Positions 1-9,151 of a DNA stretch of 64,000 nucleotides are shown piece after piece. The notes below the pieces were generated by a model. It was not told the origin of the DNA. It did not search any database and saw nothing but the letters and a program-made list of their open reading frames with translations. The stretch spans positions 2,046,001-2,110,000 of the forward strand of contig NZ_CP010271.1 of the NCBI RefSeq assembly GCF_001456355.1. Direction: 5' to 3'. The DNA comes from Mycobacteroides saopaulense. Its GTDB lineage: Bacteria > Actinomycetota > Actinomycetes > Mycobacteriales > Mycobacteriaceae. The translations under genes were made by a program, and so were the position numbers. Numbering within the stretch: position 1 is the stretch's first letter; each line of letters begins with the position of its first letter.

Positions 1-1460
1 CTGATCTCGACAGCACGTTCGGCTGCCCGGTCGGTGATGTTGCTGAGCACCTTGTCCCAGTCTGGATCCTCACGTAGCAAGGTCCGCAGCGGAGACAGCG
101 CAGCTTCGGGGTCCTGGCTGACGAAGACACTTGCGGTACCGACTGGAGTTGGCGACTCGGTCCGAGCTATTCGCCCGATGAGTTGAATCGTAGGGCTAAG
201 CGACTTATGAGTCTCATGTATCGCGGCGATCTTGAGAGTCGGAAGATCATAGCCCTCTCCAAGCATGTTGACACACACCACGATCCGAGAGGCACCAGCG
301 CGCAGCGCCGCCAGGGCCTCCTTTGTCTTCTGTGGTGCTACCCGATCGTGCACCAGGCGTGGCGTGTACTGCGGGCCCAAGCGCGAATATATGGCGTGTA
401 CTACTTCTGCCTGTGCCTGAGTTTTGACCCTTGCGAGCAGGATGTGATCTAGCCCTTTGTCGAGGTCCTTTTTCAAACGTGCGATCGCTGCTCGCGCGAG
501 CTCCTCATCAGAGTCCTCCAGCGCTACAATAGATGTGAAATCTATCTTGCTGAAGTACTTTTCACGTTGCGCTTCTCTGAGCGGAAATCGAAAGATGGTT
601 CGGCCAGGCAGGCTTCGTCCATCCGTGCGAAATGGAGTAGCGGTGAAGAGAAGCACAGGCCGATCGGCGAACGCGCGAATCACGCTGGACCACATCGGTG
701 CCGGTGCGTGATGGGCCTCGTCAACAACCAGATGGGTGCAGCTGTCGAGCAGGATCGACTTCGACTCGGCATCGCAGGCCAGGATTGAATTAGGTGTCGC
801 GACAACCACGTTGGAAGCGGCGAGGAACCCCCTGGCATCATCGGGATCACTGAAGCCGTGCTCAAGTCGGCCGACGCAAGGCCTGAGTGCCGTGTGAGCC
901 ACGATACGTTCGCGCTGGAGTATGCCAAGTGTTTCGAACTTCTCCGCGATCTGATTCCGTAGCGCTGTTGTTGGTACAACGACTAGCAGCTTTTCGGGAC
1001 GTGCGGCGACCATCCATGCGAGCATCGTTTCGGTCTTACCCGTGCCAGTTGGCATGATGACCAATGCTGGATCAGTCAGCCCTGATGACTGATAGCCGAC
1101 GATCGAGTGCAGGGCAGCAATTTGGGGGCGCCGCAGGCTGTGTGGATCTTCGTGCGGCCGGAATCCAATGGATCCCTGATAGGACGCGAGTACGTCAGAA
1201 GGAGCGGTCAGCGCGCGATTGCCCGCCCATCCCAATCTGATTCGTGACTGCTTTATTACCGGAAGCACGGCAGTCAGGGGACCGTCACTGCCCGCGAGGG
1301 GGCCACGGTGCGCGGGCCAAGACCCGTACGGGCCCGCCACTTCCAGGAGTTCGCCGTCGTGAATGGTCATCTGATTGCATACCGGGACCAAAAGTTGCCG
1401 AACCTTGTTACCGCTGAAAACGGTCGGGCGTGCCCACTCATTGGCCGTGCTAACGGTCAT
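1..1460 (-). CDS. DEAD/DEAH-box superfamily 2 helicase, C-terminus beyond the window
   Basis: The reading frame is open from an ATG at 1460, with AGGGGGG just upstream, to the window edge (about 486 codons). Superfamily 2 ATPase motifs follow in order: Walker A in MPTGTGKTE near residue 130, a DEAH box (VVDEAHHA) near 248, motif III LLFTATPF, and motif VI QLIGRIART near 430. About 120 residues of unassigned N-terminal domain precede the ATPase. This is the arrangement of ATP-dependent nucleic-acid translocases, often found in restriction or defence systems, but no nuclease domain is visible in the part present. The substrate is unknown. It abuts a truncated permease gene on the other strand, which suggests an inserted or rearranged segment. 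Confidence 0.85.
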   Translation of the reverse strand, partial: MTVSTANEWARPTVFSGNKVRQLLVPVCNQMTIHDGELLEVAGPYGSWPAHRGPLAGSDGPLTAVLPVIKQSRIRLGWAGNRALTAPSDVLASYQGSIGFRPHEDPHSLRRPQIAALHSIVGYQSSGLTDPALVIMPTGTGKTETMLAWMVAARPEKLLVVVPTTALRNQIAEKFETLGILQRERIVAHTALRPCVGRLEHGFSDPDDARGFLAASNVVVATPNSILACDAESKSILLDSCTHLVVDEAHHAPAPMWSSVIRAFADRPVLLFTATPFRTDGRSLPGRTIFRFPLREAQREKYFSKIDFTSIVALEDSDEELARAAIARLKKDLDKGLDHILLARVKTQAQAEVVHAIYSRLGPQYTPRLVHDRVAPQKTKEALAALRAGASRIVVCVNMLGEGYDLPTLKIAAIHETHKSLSPTIQLIGRIARTESPTPVGTASVFVSQDPEAALSPLRTLLREDPDWDKVLSNITDRAAERAVEI

Positions 1461-1518
1461 TTACCCCCCTTTGCACGCCCGCGCTGATTAACTTGCGGCT
1501 GGGCACGCGCTATCGTCG

Positions 1519-2136
1519 GTGTCGCTTGGACAAGCCTTTATCATACTGCTGGCCAGCCCTATTCCGGTGGCGAATGGTGTGGCGAACCCTCTTCGAGCGG
1601 CTCGCGGCGGCGTTGCTCTGGTGTCAAGAGTCAAAGCCAGCCGCATCCAACTGTTCCTGATCAACTGGGTCGCGGTGATACTGCTCGCGGTAGTGCTGCC
1701 CGCGGGCTACCTGCTCGTGCTGACCACCATCGGCGTCGATCTGCCGCACCTGCTTGCCCTCTACGGATTCAGCGTCCTGACCATCGCCGCGGTCGGCATG
1801 ACCGCCATCTCAATCCTGACAGTGGTCGGCGCCTGGGGCATGCGCATCAACCTGATCTTCTTCATCGCCCTGGGCCTCCCCTCATCAGGCGGCGTGATCG
1901 CCCTGCAGGCCGCCCCACCCATCTACCGGTACCTGTCAACCTTCGAACCCATGCACCAGATCTACCTGGGCACACGATCATTGCTCTACTTCGACGCGAA
2001 CATGGGCGCCGGACTCCGACAAGCCCTGCTGCTGATCACGGCGTGTCTGGTGGCCGGACTTGTGGTCGGGCTGGCCGGCAACCACCTCTACGACCGCCGA
2101 GGCCTCGTCCGTGAACCTGTGGCCGCACATCAATGA
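1519..2136 (+). pseudogene. 5'-truncated DUF3533 (YhgE/Pip-like) membrane protein, C-terminal half only
   Basis: The 205-codon frame has about five hydrophobic segments and ends in the family's C-terminal signature: LPSSGG, then FEPMHQIYLGTRSLLYFD, a last membrane helix and a basic tail. Full-length mycobacterial DUF3533 proteins, as remembered, are roughly twice as long, with an N-terminal membrane helix and a large extracytoplasmic domain. Both are missing, and nothing in the 58 bases before the GTG continues the frame. The gene was therefore probably cut at its 5' side, next to the divergent helicase. It could still be expressed as a short integral membrane protein from the GTG, but function is doubtful. 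Confidence 0.6.
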
Positions 2137-2182
2137 CCAGCGGGCCCGACACATCCGATAAGCCTGAGGGCAGATGGCAACT

Positions 2183-2425
2183 CTAGTCGAGCTCTGATCG
2201 ACTTTTGTTGCTCTGAGCGCGGCGCTCGGACCATGACGCTCTGCTCTGAGGAGTCAGCAGATCATTGTCGTGGACGACACGCCAGGCCGCGATGAGATTG
2301 GCCTCGCGACTGTGTGCGGTGACCTCGCCAAGCAACAATTCGCGGCGATCAGGTTGAAGCCACACAAGATAGGCGTAGACCCGTCGAGTTCGTGGACGTT
2401 GAACGAACCGTATGCGCGATAAAAC
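2183..2425 (-). other. possible remnant of a hypothetical gene
   Basis: The C-terminal 80 residues of a minus-strand frame look protein-like (RTRRVYAYLVWL..., AAWRVVHDNDLLT). The preceding 50 codons look random and no start with a ribosome-binding site is visible. I cannot assign a family; the pattern recalls short actinobacterial hypotheticals of mobile regions. It could be a chance frame. Confidence 0.2.
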
Positions 2426-2533
2426 CCGGTTGGAGCCTCCCGTGTCGAGCAGGCGATGTGCGTGGCCCCCGGCGGCCAGGTCCTGCCTGTCAGCCGACTC
2501 CGAGCGCCCTACGCCGTCCATCGCGGCGAACGC

Positions 2534-3226
2534 ATGACGCGGCAAAGACGTGGCGCGCCAGCGTCCCCCCACGTGATCCCGCTGTTCCTAGGTCGCCGAG
2601 CCTACGGCCAGCTGCGCACGTTGGTAGCAGAACTCGCTGCACCGCTGGCTGCCGGTAGATCCATAGCGCCAGGCATACAGTCTGGCCAGCCTGCTGAATC
2701 CGAGAACGCTGCCTCGACCTTGCCGGCACCCACGCCTCCAGCCGCGGCGTCCGGGAACCGCCGGGCGCGATCGGCGGTAGTCGCAGCTGTCGCAGTACTA
2801 ATGATCGCGGGAGGCACCACTGCCTACTTCGTGATCCGACGCACCTCGAACCACTGCGACACCACGGCCGCCGCCGCCGAGGAGGTTGCCCACCTGAGCT
2901 TTGAGTTCACCGGTCTCGCAGATCAGAACCTGCCCGCGCTCAAGGAGCGTCTATCCCCTGAGGTTTACACACAGTCCGAACAGGCATTCCGCTCCGTCAG
3001 CACGATTCCCGGCGCAGATCGATACGTTTCGCATATCGCCGAGCTGACCAGCAAGCAGGTCGAGTGCTCCGGCACCAACGCCCGCGTTGAGTCACAGATC
3101 GCCTGGTCGGTAACTACACCGAGAAGCACTGCACCGCAGACCACGCACGGGACCTGGGCCACCACTCTCGAGTACCAGAAGAACAGGTGGATCGTCACCA
3201 AGGTTGACTACGCGTCTAAGCACTGA
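2534..3226 (+). CDS. single-pass membrane protein, Mce-associated-like
   Basis: The layout is a variable Pro/Ala-rich cytoplasmic N-terminus, one membrane helix (VVAAVAVLMIAGGTTAYFVI), then an extracytoplasmic domain of about 125 residues ending WIVTKVDYASKH. This matches Mce-associated membrane proteins, which have a cytoplasmic stub, one helix and an NTF2/SnoaL-like fold. No mce operon is nearby, so the role is open. The start is uncertain: the frame is open from 2456, ATG 2534 lacks a clear ribosome-binding site, and a later start closer to the helix is possible. Two cysteines flank the soluble domain. Confidence 0.6.
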   Translation: MTRQRRGAPASPHVIPLFLGRRAYGQLRTLVAELAAPLAAGRSIAPGIQSGQPAESENAASTLPAPTPPAAASGNRRARSAVVAAVAVLMIAGGTTAYFVIRRTSNHCDTTAAAAEEVAHLSFEFTGLADQNLPALKERLSPEVYTQSEQAFRSVSTIPGADRYVSHIAELTSKQVECSGTNARVESQIAWSVTTPRSTAPQTTHGTWATTLEYQKNRWIVTKVDYASKH

Positions 3227-3374
3227 ATGTGGCCGGTCCTAAGCGATTTCGCCGCCGGCGGGCCATTCTGCCCGTGTCCAGGCCCTTGTCCTGGTTTCGG
3301 CTTATCCGGTTTCGGAAGTTGCCGGCCACCGGAGTTGGAGCCGCCAGAAATCCAGGGGGCGTCCGCATTCTTGC

Positions 3375-3623
3375 TCAGCGGAAAAAAGGTTCAACCGTGC
3401 CACTGAGCTTGACGACCATCGGATTTCCGCGGCGATCCTTCGCGGTGGGGACTTCAACACGCACCCAACCCTCGGCCACGTTGTATTCGTGAACATTGGT
3501 TTTCTCGACACCATTAAAGCGAATACCCACGTCGCGGCGAAGCACCTCTTCGCTATAAAAGGCACTACGCGGATCGATGGAGAGGTGATTCGGCGGAACG
3601 TCTGTGTTCTGATCCTCGGACAT
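3375..3623 (-). CDS. DUF3297 family small protein
   Basis: The 82-residue protein matches the DUF3297 pattern as I know it: an N-terminal PPNHLSIDPRSAFY, a central IRFNGVEKTNVHEYNVAEGW, and the closing GNPMVVKLSGTVEPFF. The family is common in proteobacteria, appears as a single-domain cytoplasmic protein, and has no established reaction (some entries carry a glutathione-peroxidase label without proof). It stands alone, with degraded sequence upstream and a convergent membrane protein downstream. A patchy occurrence in actinobacteria would fit horizontal acquisition, which is an inference. Confidence 0.8.
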   Translation of the reverse strand: MSEDQNTDVPPNHLSIDPRSAFYSEEVLRRDVGIRFNGVEKTNVHEYNVAEGWVRVEVPTAKDRRGNPMVVKLSGTVEPFFR

Positions 3624-3709
3624 GATGGCCTTCGTTGAATGCTGCGTTAGGTGCTCGGATTGTTCTCAAAGAATCTACGCGACCCTGCAGTAGTGGGTTG
3701 CGCGTAGGT

Positions 3710-3951
3710 CTAGGGGGGCCGCTCTCCCCTGCTGCTTCTGATGAATTCCGCACGTTCGTATCGGGAGGAATGCGCCACCCTCCCATCGTGTGCATCTACC
3801 AACCTGAGGACCGCATCTTCGTAGGCGGGGACGCAAGATCCTTGATCTGTGCCTTGCCAATCATTCGATTCTGTTCCAGGACCAGGCCGTCGATCCTGTC
3901 GATGCGGAGTTGGCACTGCGGATAATCGTCGCGGGTGGCGTGAATGGTCAT
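3710..3951 (-). pseudogene. decayed hypothetical gene in two frames
   Basis: ATG 3951 opens a 51-codon frame to a stop at 3796 (MTIHATRDDYPQCQLRIDRI...). Protein-like sequence then continues in another frame, AYEDAVLRLVDAHDGRV, ending at 3710. The second piece resembles the start of DUF1330-type ferredoxin-like proteins (acidic helix, then a basic strand). This looks like a frameshifted, truncated remnant. No ribosome-binding site is visible. The evidence is weak and the two parts may be unrelated. Confidence 0.25.
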
Positions 3952-4000
3952 CAAGGGTTGTTACGGCCAACTTCTTCGTGAATGGCTTCACGAGAGGTTT

Positions 4001-4528
4001 CTAGAATGTCGAGCTATCGTCTGGGCCGAGCACGAACCCGTGCGGGCCCCTTGAGGTCGACTCGGCAGGTCCCGGGACGGTGTCGACAACACAGGCCGTC
4101 ATCGCCTGGTCAACCGCGCACGTGCCTGTCCATACCCCGCGCGTGAACACGACCTTGCTGCCAGCCGGCAGCAGTTTCGCCTGCCCGGGACCGGACGGAG
4201 AGTTGCCGAACTTACCGGCTTCCATGTAGCTCGCGGTCACGCTGCTATGGCTACTCCCCGGAATCGGCCCGGTGCACGTCGCGATGTCCCACATACCTCG
4301 AACATTGATCACCACACTGCAGTTCTGGCCGGCGGGAGTGCTGAACTGCACGCTGCTCACGGCACCGTTATAGCCGCTGGTCGGGATCGCGACCGTATAG
4401 TCGGACGTCTGCACCGTGGTGTACCGATCCAGATCCGGCATTTGCGGTTCAGCGACGGCCGGCGGCGCCAATGACACGCCGCTGGCTGCCAGTGCTCCGA
4501 TACATCCCAAAGCCCGAGCGGACGCCAT
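4001..4528 (-). CDS. secreted hypothetical protein
   Basis: The 175-residue protein opens with a Sec-type signal peptide (basic start, hydrophobic stretch, likely cleavage after AVA near residue 27). The mature part is Gly/Ser/Thr-rich and predicted beta-rich, with four cysteines that could form two disulfides (CSVVINV, IATCTG, TGTCAVD, TACVVD). It resembles small exported mycobacterial proteins of unknown function; I do not recognise a named family. The start at 4528 follows GGCGGA. It is divergent from the peptidase gene downstream. Confidence 0.7.
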   Translation of the reverse strand: MASARALGCIGALAASGVSLAPPAVAEPQMPDLDRYTTVQTSDYTVAIPTSGYNGAVSSVQFSTPAGQNCSVVINVRGMWDIATCTGPIPGSSHSSVTASYMEAGKFGNSPSGPGQAKLLPAGSKVVFTRGVWTGTCAVDQAMTACVVDTVPGPAESTSRGPHGFVLGPDDSSTF

Positions 4529-4683
4529 TCCGCCAGGTTAACAGCATGCGCCAGCCGTTCCGCTTGGTGACGATATTGACGGCGGCGACTGGAACGACCC
4601 ATACGCCTCAGGCGAATTCGCAACCGACAACACTAGGCAATGGTCAAATCGTTCTTGACTGTGCCGCTACGTCCGGGTGTTGT

Positions 4684-6918
4684 ATGACGGGCGTGACGAC
4701 ATTGCTGAGCGATTCGGATTATGCGCGTGCCGAACAGATGCTTTTCCCTTCTCGGGCCCGGCGGGTGCCGGGCACTGTGCTGACTCCGCAGTGGGTCGCT
4801 GACGGTGCCCGATTCTGGTACCGGATCGGAACCCGCTATGTTGCGGTTGATCCCGGCGTGAAGACTCGTCGTGCCGCCTTCGACCACGATGAGCTGGCCG
4901 CCGCACTGTCGTTGGCGGCGGGGCAGGCGGTGACCGGTGCCGATCTGCCGATACAGGCTGTGGAAATTCGGGCCGACGACACGGTGCTGTTCAGCGCGTT
5001 CGGCCGGAATTGGCAATGGGCGGACAGCGCCTGCACCGAATCTGACACGGCCGCAACTATTCCGGGTGCGATCCCGTCTCCCGATGAGCGGTGGGATGCG
5101 TTCCGCCGCGATGGCGATATCTGGATCCGCAGCCGGGCCGATGGTTCCGAACATGCACTCACCGATGACGCTGAACCCTATTTCGATTACGGTGGCCTGC
5201 CGGATACCACCGGTGCTCGTGCACTGACCCGTGCCCTGGGCATTCCGACGCCGATGATGCTGCACTGGTCGCCCGATTCCACCCGAATCCTGGTCGCGCG
5301 CATCGATCAGCGTGAGGTGCCCGAGTTGGTGCTCGTGGAATCGAGCCCGGCCGAGGGCGGCCGGCCGGTGGAACACCGCACTCGCTACTCGATGCCCGGC
5401 GAGGACACCGTGGCAACGATGACCTGGAACGTGCTGGATGTCGAGCAACGCACGGCAGTACGGCAGCAGAGCGAGCCGGCACCGATCATGCACAATGTCG
5501 CGCTCGTCTATGCCTGGTGGAGCGGTGACGACGTGTACTTCCTGCATCAGTCACGCGATGCACGCACCCTGCAATTGCGTCGCCTGGATCCGTCAACTGG
5601 TGCGGTCACCACGCTGATCACCGACACGTGCCAGACCCGGGTCGACGCCACCGTGGTGCTCGGCGACCCGCACATGGTGCACGTGCTGGACACCGGCGAG
5701 ATCCTGTGGTGGTCACAGCGCGATGGTTGGGGCCACCTATACCTCTATTCGGCCGACGGCGCCGAAGTCACCCAGATAACCACCGGGCCATGGCTGGTGA
5801 GCAACGTGTTATGGGTTGACCAGAGTGCTCGACAGGTGTACTTCACGGCCAACGGTCTGGTCGAGGCCGACCCATACCTGCGGCAGCTCTGTCGAATCGG
5901 ACTGGACGGCAATGGGTTTACCCGACTCACAGACGACGAGCTGGACCATGATGCGGTCAGCCCGCCACAGGGCGGCTACCTGGTGGACCGCGCCTCAAGC
6001 CCTAGCCTGCCACCACGCTCAGTGGTACTCGACAGGGATGGTCAGGTGGTGGTGGAGTTGGAGGCACCCGATACCGAAGACCTCGAGATTTTGGGCTGGC
6101 AACCGCCGGAGCGGTTTCGGACGACCGCCGCGGACGGAAAGACCCCCATCTACGGTCTGCTCTGGCGACCGCACGATCTGGACCCGGACCGCACGTACCC
6201 GATCATCGAACACATCTATCCGGGGCCGCAGCTCTACCGCGCCGGACCGATGTTCAACCCGCCGCACTACGGCGAACCGGAGGCCTTCGCCGCGCTCGGG
6301 TTCGCGGTGGTTGCCATCGACGGTCGTGGAAGCGCGGGGCGCAGCAAGGCATTTCATGACCACTCCTATGGAGATCTCGGCAACGCTGGAGCCCTGGACG
6401 ACCACATCGCCGCAATCCGCGAACTCGGACAGCGGTATCCGTGGCTGGACACTGCCCGGGTCGGGATTACCGGACAGTCCGCTGGTGCGTTCGCCGCGGC
6501 GCGTGCCGTGCTGCGATACCCGGACTTCTATTCGGTGGCCGTCGCGGTCTCGGGCAATCATGACAACGCCCTCAACCTGGCGATGTGGGCCGAGCACTAC
6601 CACGGCGATCTGAGCGCCGAAGGCCAAGCAGCGATCTCGAACACCACGCTGGCCGCCAACCTGAAGGGCAAGCTGCTGCTCATCCACGGTGAACTCGACG
6701 ACAACGCGCACCCGTACATGACGATGCGGCTGGCCGACGCACTCATCAAGGCGGACAAGGACTTCGACCTGATCATGATTCCCGGCGCCGAGCACTCGCT
6801 GTACGGTTGGCTGCACTACTCACTGCGCCGAACCTGGGACTACTTCGTGCGACATCTACACGGCACCGAGCCACCCGGCTACCGACTACAGCCGCTGCTG
6901 CTCCCCTCGCTCGGCTGA
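4684..6918 (+). CDS. prolyl oligopeptidase family peptidase (S9B, DPP IV-like)
   Basis: A serine peptidase of 744 residues: an N-terminal DPP IV beta-propeller region (roughly 60-480) followed by an alpha/beta-hydrolase domain. The predicted triad is Ser599 in GQSAG, Asp672 in HGELDD and His704 in GAEHSLYG. The S9 family cleaves short peptides, often after proline or alanine. No signal peptide is seen from this start, so it is probably cytoplasmic. ATG 4684 is preferred because the in-frame sequence upstream (open from 4471) is unlike the family and overlaps the divergent secreted gene; no strong ribosome-binding site is visible. GQSAGAF replaces the usual GxSYGG nucleophile context. Confidence 0.87.
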   Translation: MTGVTTLLSDSDYARAEQMLFPSRARRVPGTVLTPQWVADGARFWYRIGTRYVAVDPGVKTRRAAFDHDELAAALSLAAGQAVTGADLPIQAVEIRADDTVLFSAFGRNWQWADSACTESDTAATIPGAIPSPDERWDAFRRDGDIWIRSRADGSEHALTDDAEPYFDYGGLPDTTGARALTRALGIPTPMMLHWSPDSTRILVARIDQREVPELVLVESSPAEGGRPVEHRTRYSMPGEDTVATMTWNVLDVEQRTAVRQQSEPAPIMHNVALVYAWWSGDDVYFLHQSRDARTLQLRRLDPSTGAVTTLITDTCQTRVDATVVLGDPHMVHVLDTGEILWWSQRDGWGHLYLYSADGAEVTQITTGPWLVSNVLWVDQSARQVYFTANGLVEADPYLRQLCRIGLDGNGFTRLTDDELDHDAVSPPQGGYLVDRASSPSLPPRSVVLDRDGQVVVELEAPDTEDLEILGWQPPERFRTTAADGKTPIYGLLWRPHDLDPDRTYPIIEHIYPGPQLYRAGPMFNPPHYGEPEAFAALGFAVVAIDGRGSAGRSKAFHDHSYGDLGNAGALDDHIAAIRELGQRYPWLDTARVGITGQSAGAFAAARAVLRYPDFYSVAVAVSGNHDNALNLAMWAEHYHGDLSAEGQAAISNTTLAANLKGKLLLIHGELDDNAHPYMTMRLADALIKADKDFDLIMIPGAEHSLYGWLHYSLRRTWDYFVRHLHGTEPPGYRLQPLLLPSLG

Positions 6919-6972
6919 CCGGCGCACGATCTGACCAGCACATCAGGCTGTGCCGAAATGTACAGGCTTGTC

Positions 6973-7323
6973 TTATTCGGATGATTGGTTGATTGTTGCG
7001 CGGAGGGCTGTGTTGTCGTCTTCGAGGTCAAGTATGCGGGCGATGCCGGCTATGTTGACGCCGGCGGCGACGAGAGTGGTGATGCGGCGGATACGGGTGA
7101 GATCGTCGCTGCTGTAGCGGCGAGTGCCGCCGTTTGTACGCGCTGGCACCAGTAGGCCGTGACGTTCCCATAACCGCAGTGAGTCGGCGGCCGTACCGGA
7201 GAGTTCGGCGGCCACCGAGATGCCATATACGCCCAGGGAACGCGACGGATGATCCGCCGGCAGAGCGGTGTTCGAGCCGGAAGCGGGACTATCCCTGGTG
7301 GGTGGAAAATTTTTTGGGATCAC
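6973..7323 (-). CDS. MerR-family regulator, HspR-like
   Basis: A winged-helix MerR domain spans residues 33-100: [34 protein letters not shown] and a closing [13 protein letters not shown]. It ends with a short helix and lacks the metal-binding cysteines of MerR or CueR. The first part closely resembles HspR, the heat-shock repressor. It is divergent from an hsp20 gene across about 110 bases, so control of that gene is likely. The GTG start at 7323 is uncertain: the first 30 residues are not family-like and their DNA is unusually AT-rich. No canonical HAIR operator (CTTGAGT-N7-ACTCAAG) was found nearby. Confidence 0.78.
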   Translation of the reverse strand: MIPKNFPPTRDSPASGSNTALPADHPSRSLGVYGISVAAELSGTAADSLRLWERHGLLVPARTNGGTRRYSSDDLTRIRRITTLVAAGVNIAGIARILDLEDDNTALRATINQSSE

Positions 7324-7434
7324 CTACTTGCGTCTCCATCTTGGTCGGTGCTATATAAAAATCTAGGCCGTATGACACAGATTATCACGCGGCTGACACC
7401 AAATGTGAGAAAGGACTATGTGGAGGTGACCACC

Positions 7435-7887
7435 ATGCTGATGCGTACCGATCCGTTCCGTGACCTGGATCGTTTCACCCAGCAGGTACTGGGCACGGCC
7501 GCGCGCCCGGCGGCGATGCCGATGGATGCCTGGCGCGACGGCGAGAGATTCATTGTGGAATTCGATCTACCGGGAATCGCCCAGGATTCTTTGGATTTGG
7601 ACATCGAGCACAATGTGGTGACGGTGCGCGCTCAGCGTGCACCTGTTGACCCAAATCGGGACATGCTGGCCACCGAACGGCCCCGGGGCGTGTTCTCTCG
7701 TCAGCTTGTTCTCGGCGACAATTTGGATACCGAGAAGATCGCCGCGAACTACCACGATGGGGTGTTGCGCCTCGTGATCCCGGTCGCCGAAAAAGCTAAA
7801 CCCCGCAAGATCATTGTCGACCGGCCCGCCGATAGCGTGATTGTCGATACCGCGTCATCGTCGGCCAGAGAGTCCATCGACGCCTGA
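7435..7887 (+). CDS. hsp20: Hsp20 / alpha-crystallin small heat-shock protein
   Basis: The 150-residue protein has an N-terminal arm, an alpha-crystallin domain (about 40-130) and a short tail. Visible hallmarks are [10 protein letters not shown], the conserved [11 protein letters not shown] strand, and [12 protein letters not shown], the small-Hsp L-x(3)-GVL-like end. It is an ATP-independent holdase that binds unfolding proteins and forms oligomers. ATG 7435 follows GGAGGTGA, a strong ribosome-binding site; the frame is open further upstream but unlike the family. The divergent MerR gene suggests heat or stress control. Mtb Hsp16.3 belongs to the DosR regulon, but no DosR box is visible here. 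Confidence 0.93.
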   Translation: MLMRTDPFRDLDRFTQQVLGTAARPAAMPMDAWRDGERFIVEFDLPGIAQDSLDLDIEHNVVTVRAQRAPVDPNRDMLATERPRGVFSRQLVLGDNLDTEKIAANYHDGVLRLVIPVAEKAKPRKIIVDRPADSVIVDTASSSARESIDA

Positions 7888-7980
7888 TCGGCAGAGCCGC
7901 CATAGCTCTTCGGCACACAGCTCTGCACCCGGGAAGCCGGATGTTCCACCTCAAGGGCCCGGCGGTCCGGCACTCCCCTT

Positions 7981-8044
7981 GGCCGCGGCTCCGTTCTCAT
8001 CTCTCGTGAACTATCTCCACCTACCAGAGAACGGAGCCGCGGCC
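7981..8044. terminator. perfect 18-bp inverted repeat after hsp20
   Basis: GGCCGCGGCTCCGTTCTC at 7981-7998 pairs without mismatch with 8027-8044 around a 28-base loop. There is no U-run, as is common for mycobacterial terminator candidates. It sits 94 bases past the hsp20 stop. Confidence 0.6.
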
Positions 8045-8103
8045 GGGCAATCGGGTTCAAGGACGAAAGGAGGTGACATCACAACGCACTGATTCAAGGC
8101 GGC

Positions 8104-8177
8104 GGTCTGGCATGCCGCATGCCCTACGGCCTACGCGTGATGCCGGTTGAGTCACGGACGACATGCGGCGCCAGACC
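8104..8177. other. second long hairpin in the hsp20-8225 intergenic region
   Basis: GGTCTGGC + AT bulge + GCCGCATG (8104-8121) pairs with CATGCGGCGCCAGACC (8162-8177). This gives 16 pairs, one 2-base bulge and a 40-base loop. It lies in the presumed leader of the following gene. A perfect anti-16S match (AAGGAGGTGA at 8068-8077) just upstream has no usable start codon at normal spacing. Confidence 0.45.
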
Positions 8178-8224
8178 CGCCTCACTATCCCTTGCCCGCT
8201 TCAAAAAAATTACGGTGACAGCAC

Positions 8225-8911
8225 ATGACAACGATGATCGAACCGTTTCCTCATGCAAACCCCGCCGACCACATCGAACAGCACATCTCTGTCGACGATT
8301 GCGAGGGCTCGGATACGTCCACCGAATTGATCGAATTATCGGTCCCTCTCGAAACCGACCCGGCCGACTACATCGACCAACGACAATGCGTCGCATCGAC
8401 TCTTGACTCCGGCGAACCCCTGCAGGCGGGGTCTCTTTACAGCGATCAGCCCAAGCCTCTAACGCCAAATACGCTCGCCCGCAACAGACTTCTCCTGGCT
8501 ACAGACATCTATCCCACCGGCCATCAAATCCGAATTGAAGATCACGGGACCAACGAAAGCCCCGAGATGCAACAACCCGGCACCGCGGCCCTTGATGTCG
8601 GTGAACACATCCTGTTCGTCTACACCATGACCGCCGACGAAGCGGACACCACCGACAGCACCGTCACAATTCGCATCTACGCTGGCAATGATCACGATAA
8701 TCTCGGCGAACAGATCTACAGTGGCCACCTCATGCTGACACGGCCACAACTGGCTGTTGGCGATGCCCTCGAACCCACCGAAACCATGCTGCGCATCCCA
8801 CTGCAATGCGCCGGTGCAATCCCCCTGCGGATATTCACCCGCACCACCATCAAGAACATCAGCGGCCCCAACGAAATCAACATCCTCCTGCCTCAAGACA
8901 TCTTTCGGTAG
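8225..8911 (+). CDS. hypothetical protein with two N-terminal PAD-x-I-[ED]-Q motifs
   Basis: The 228-residue protein has two parts. Residues 1-65 are acidic and hold two related units, NPADHIEQHISVDD and DPADYIDQRQCVA, about 35 residues apart. Residues 90-228 form a soluble, beta-rich domain (LLLATDIYPTGHQI..., IRIYAGND..., INILLPQDIF) with few charged patches. The short PADxIEQ-type motif recurs in small actinobacterial proteins of unknown role. No signal peptide, membrane helix or catalytic pattern is visible. It lies between stress genes (hsp20 and csp), which hints at a stress role but proves nothing. The ATG at 8225 has only a weak ribosome-binding site. Confidence 0.65.
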   Translation: MTTMIEPFPHANPADHIEQHISVDDCEGSDTSTELIELSVPLETDPADYIDQRQCVASTLDSGEPLQAGSLYSDQPKPLTPNTLARNRLLLATDIYPTGHQIRIEDHGTNESPEMQQPGTAALDVGEHILFVYTMTADEADTTDSTVTIRIYAGNDHDNLGEQIYSGHLMLTRPQLAVGDALEPTETMLRIPLQCAGAIPLRIFTRTTIKNISGPNEINILLPQDIFR

Positions 8912-9151
8912 CTCTCCCCGGCCAAGCCCGCCGGTACGCATCGGACCCTGCGATCGCGTTGCTCCCCCTGATCGTCGAGAAACCACCGACAAACGGATAC
9001 AGCGCGGGCGAAGGCATCACCGTTTGGCTGTGCTATCCTCAAAAAGGTTGATTTTCTTAGTGACACGCTCGCGAAGATTTTCCGCGGCGGACACATACTC
9101 CATCTCCGTGACTCTCACCGGTTGCTTTGATTTTGCGTACCTCCGCAGACC

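Noticed and set aside
7283..7297. CGGGACTATCCCTGG as a DosR box for hsp20
   Set aside because: The core is three bases too short for the DosR consensus spacing, and it lies within the annotated MerR frame.
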